Origin: Thalassovita litoralis
Lineage (GTDB): Bacteria; Pseudomonadota; Alphaproteobacteria; Rhodobacterales; Rhodobacteraceae
Assembly: GCF_900182725.1 (NCBI RefSeq)
Contig: NZ_FXTO01000010.1
Location: 1-64,000 of the forward strand
DNA: 64,000 nt
Reading direction: 5' to 3'
This document shows, one piece after another, positions 63,985 through 64,000 of the stretch (positions within the stretch are counted from its first letter, which is position 1; every line of letters starts with the position of its first letter). A model generated the notes under the pieces. It was given only the letters and a program-made list of their open reading frames with translations, did not search any database and had not been told where the DNA came from. Both the position numbers and the translations under genes were made by a program.

Positions 63985-64000
63985 GCCCTGCCAGAAAGTT

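Overview
The window reads as a chromosomal segment of an alphaproteobacterium of the Rhodobacteraceae (Roseobacter-like). The evidence is gene content and order: lgt / COG1565 methyltransferase / pgeF, rsmI-yraN-gshB divergent from an LpoA-like lipoprotein, glnD-murJ, DUF1150-hsp20, DUF465-purE-purK, a chvI-chvG-hprK-rapZ-EIIA-HPr run divergent from pckA, a second-type RpoH, a TAXI-TRAP transporter, a Hint-domain protein and a likely methylsuccinyl-CoA dehydrogenase. Coding is dense and GC-rich. No rRNA, tRNA, CRISPR array, prophage or intact insertion sequence is visible. Assignments rest on motif and family recognition by eye, without database searches.

Layout. 0.2-4.6 kb: zinc alcohol dehydrogenase and a two-gene TAXI-TRAP uptake system. 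4.6-10.9 kb: an accessory, visibly decaying block. It holds an IS256-type transposase remnant, a frameshifted CAP plus lectin gene, a two-repeat exported protein, an AbfB-like protein, a lectin-type gene cut by two in-frame stop codons, and the 3' stub of a hydroxyacid dehydrogenase. 11-13.8 kb: SseB-like, uracil-DNA-glycosylase-like and NhaA genes. 14-18 kb: capsule export (kpsT, kpsE) and phosphomannomutase. 18-25 kb: coaBC, dut, a membrane-anchored ThiF/MoeB protein, M3 peptidase, rpoH and chaN. 24.8-28.3 kb: cobU, phosphatase, GST-like, YifB. 28.3-37 kb: esterase, gshB, yraN, rsmI, lpoA-like, glnD, murJ. 37-43 kb: trxB, Lrp, Hint protein, pgeF block. 43-47.8 kb: ubiK, cytochrome c, sodium-channel-like protein, hsp20, purEK. 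47.8-52.5 kb: phnM-like, lipase, DUF6473, hbd, acyltransferase. 52.5-59 kb: regulatory PTS, RapZ, HprK, ChvGI and pckA. 59-64 kb: an unusual LysR-type regulator with a partner, an XRE regulator, a TauE/SafE permease and the acyl-CoA dehydrogenase.

How genes work together. HPr, EIIA, RapZ and HprK sit with ChvGI, next to pckA, as a nutrient and envelope signalling block with no sugar permease. The RpoH gene is matched by a good RpoH-type promoter in front of hsp20. The capsule genes lack kpsM, so the exporter must be completed elsewhere. The most unusual stretch is the 5-10 kb secreted lectin/CAP/AbfB block. It is the best candidate for something undescribed, but it shows a frameshift in a six-base homopolymer and two in-frame stops, so decay, phase variation or sequence error must be separated before claiming a working system.
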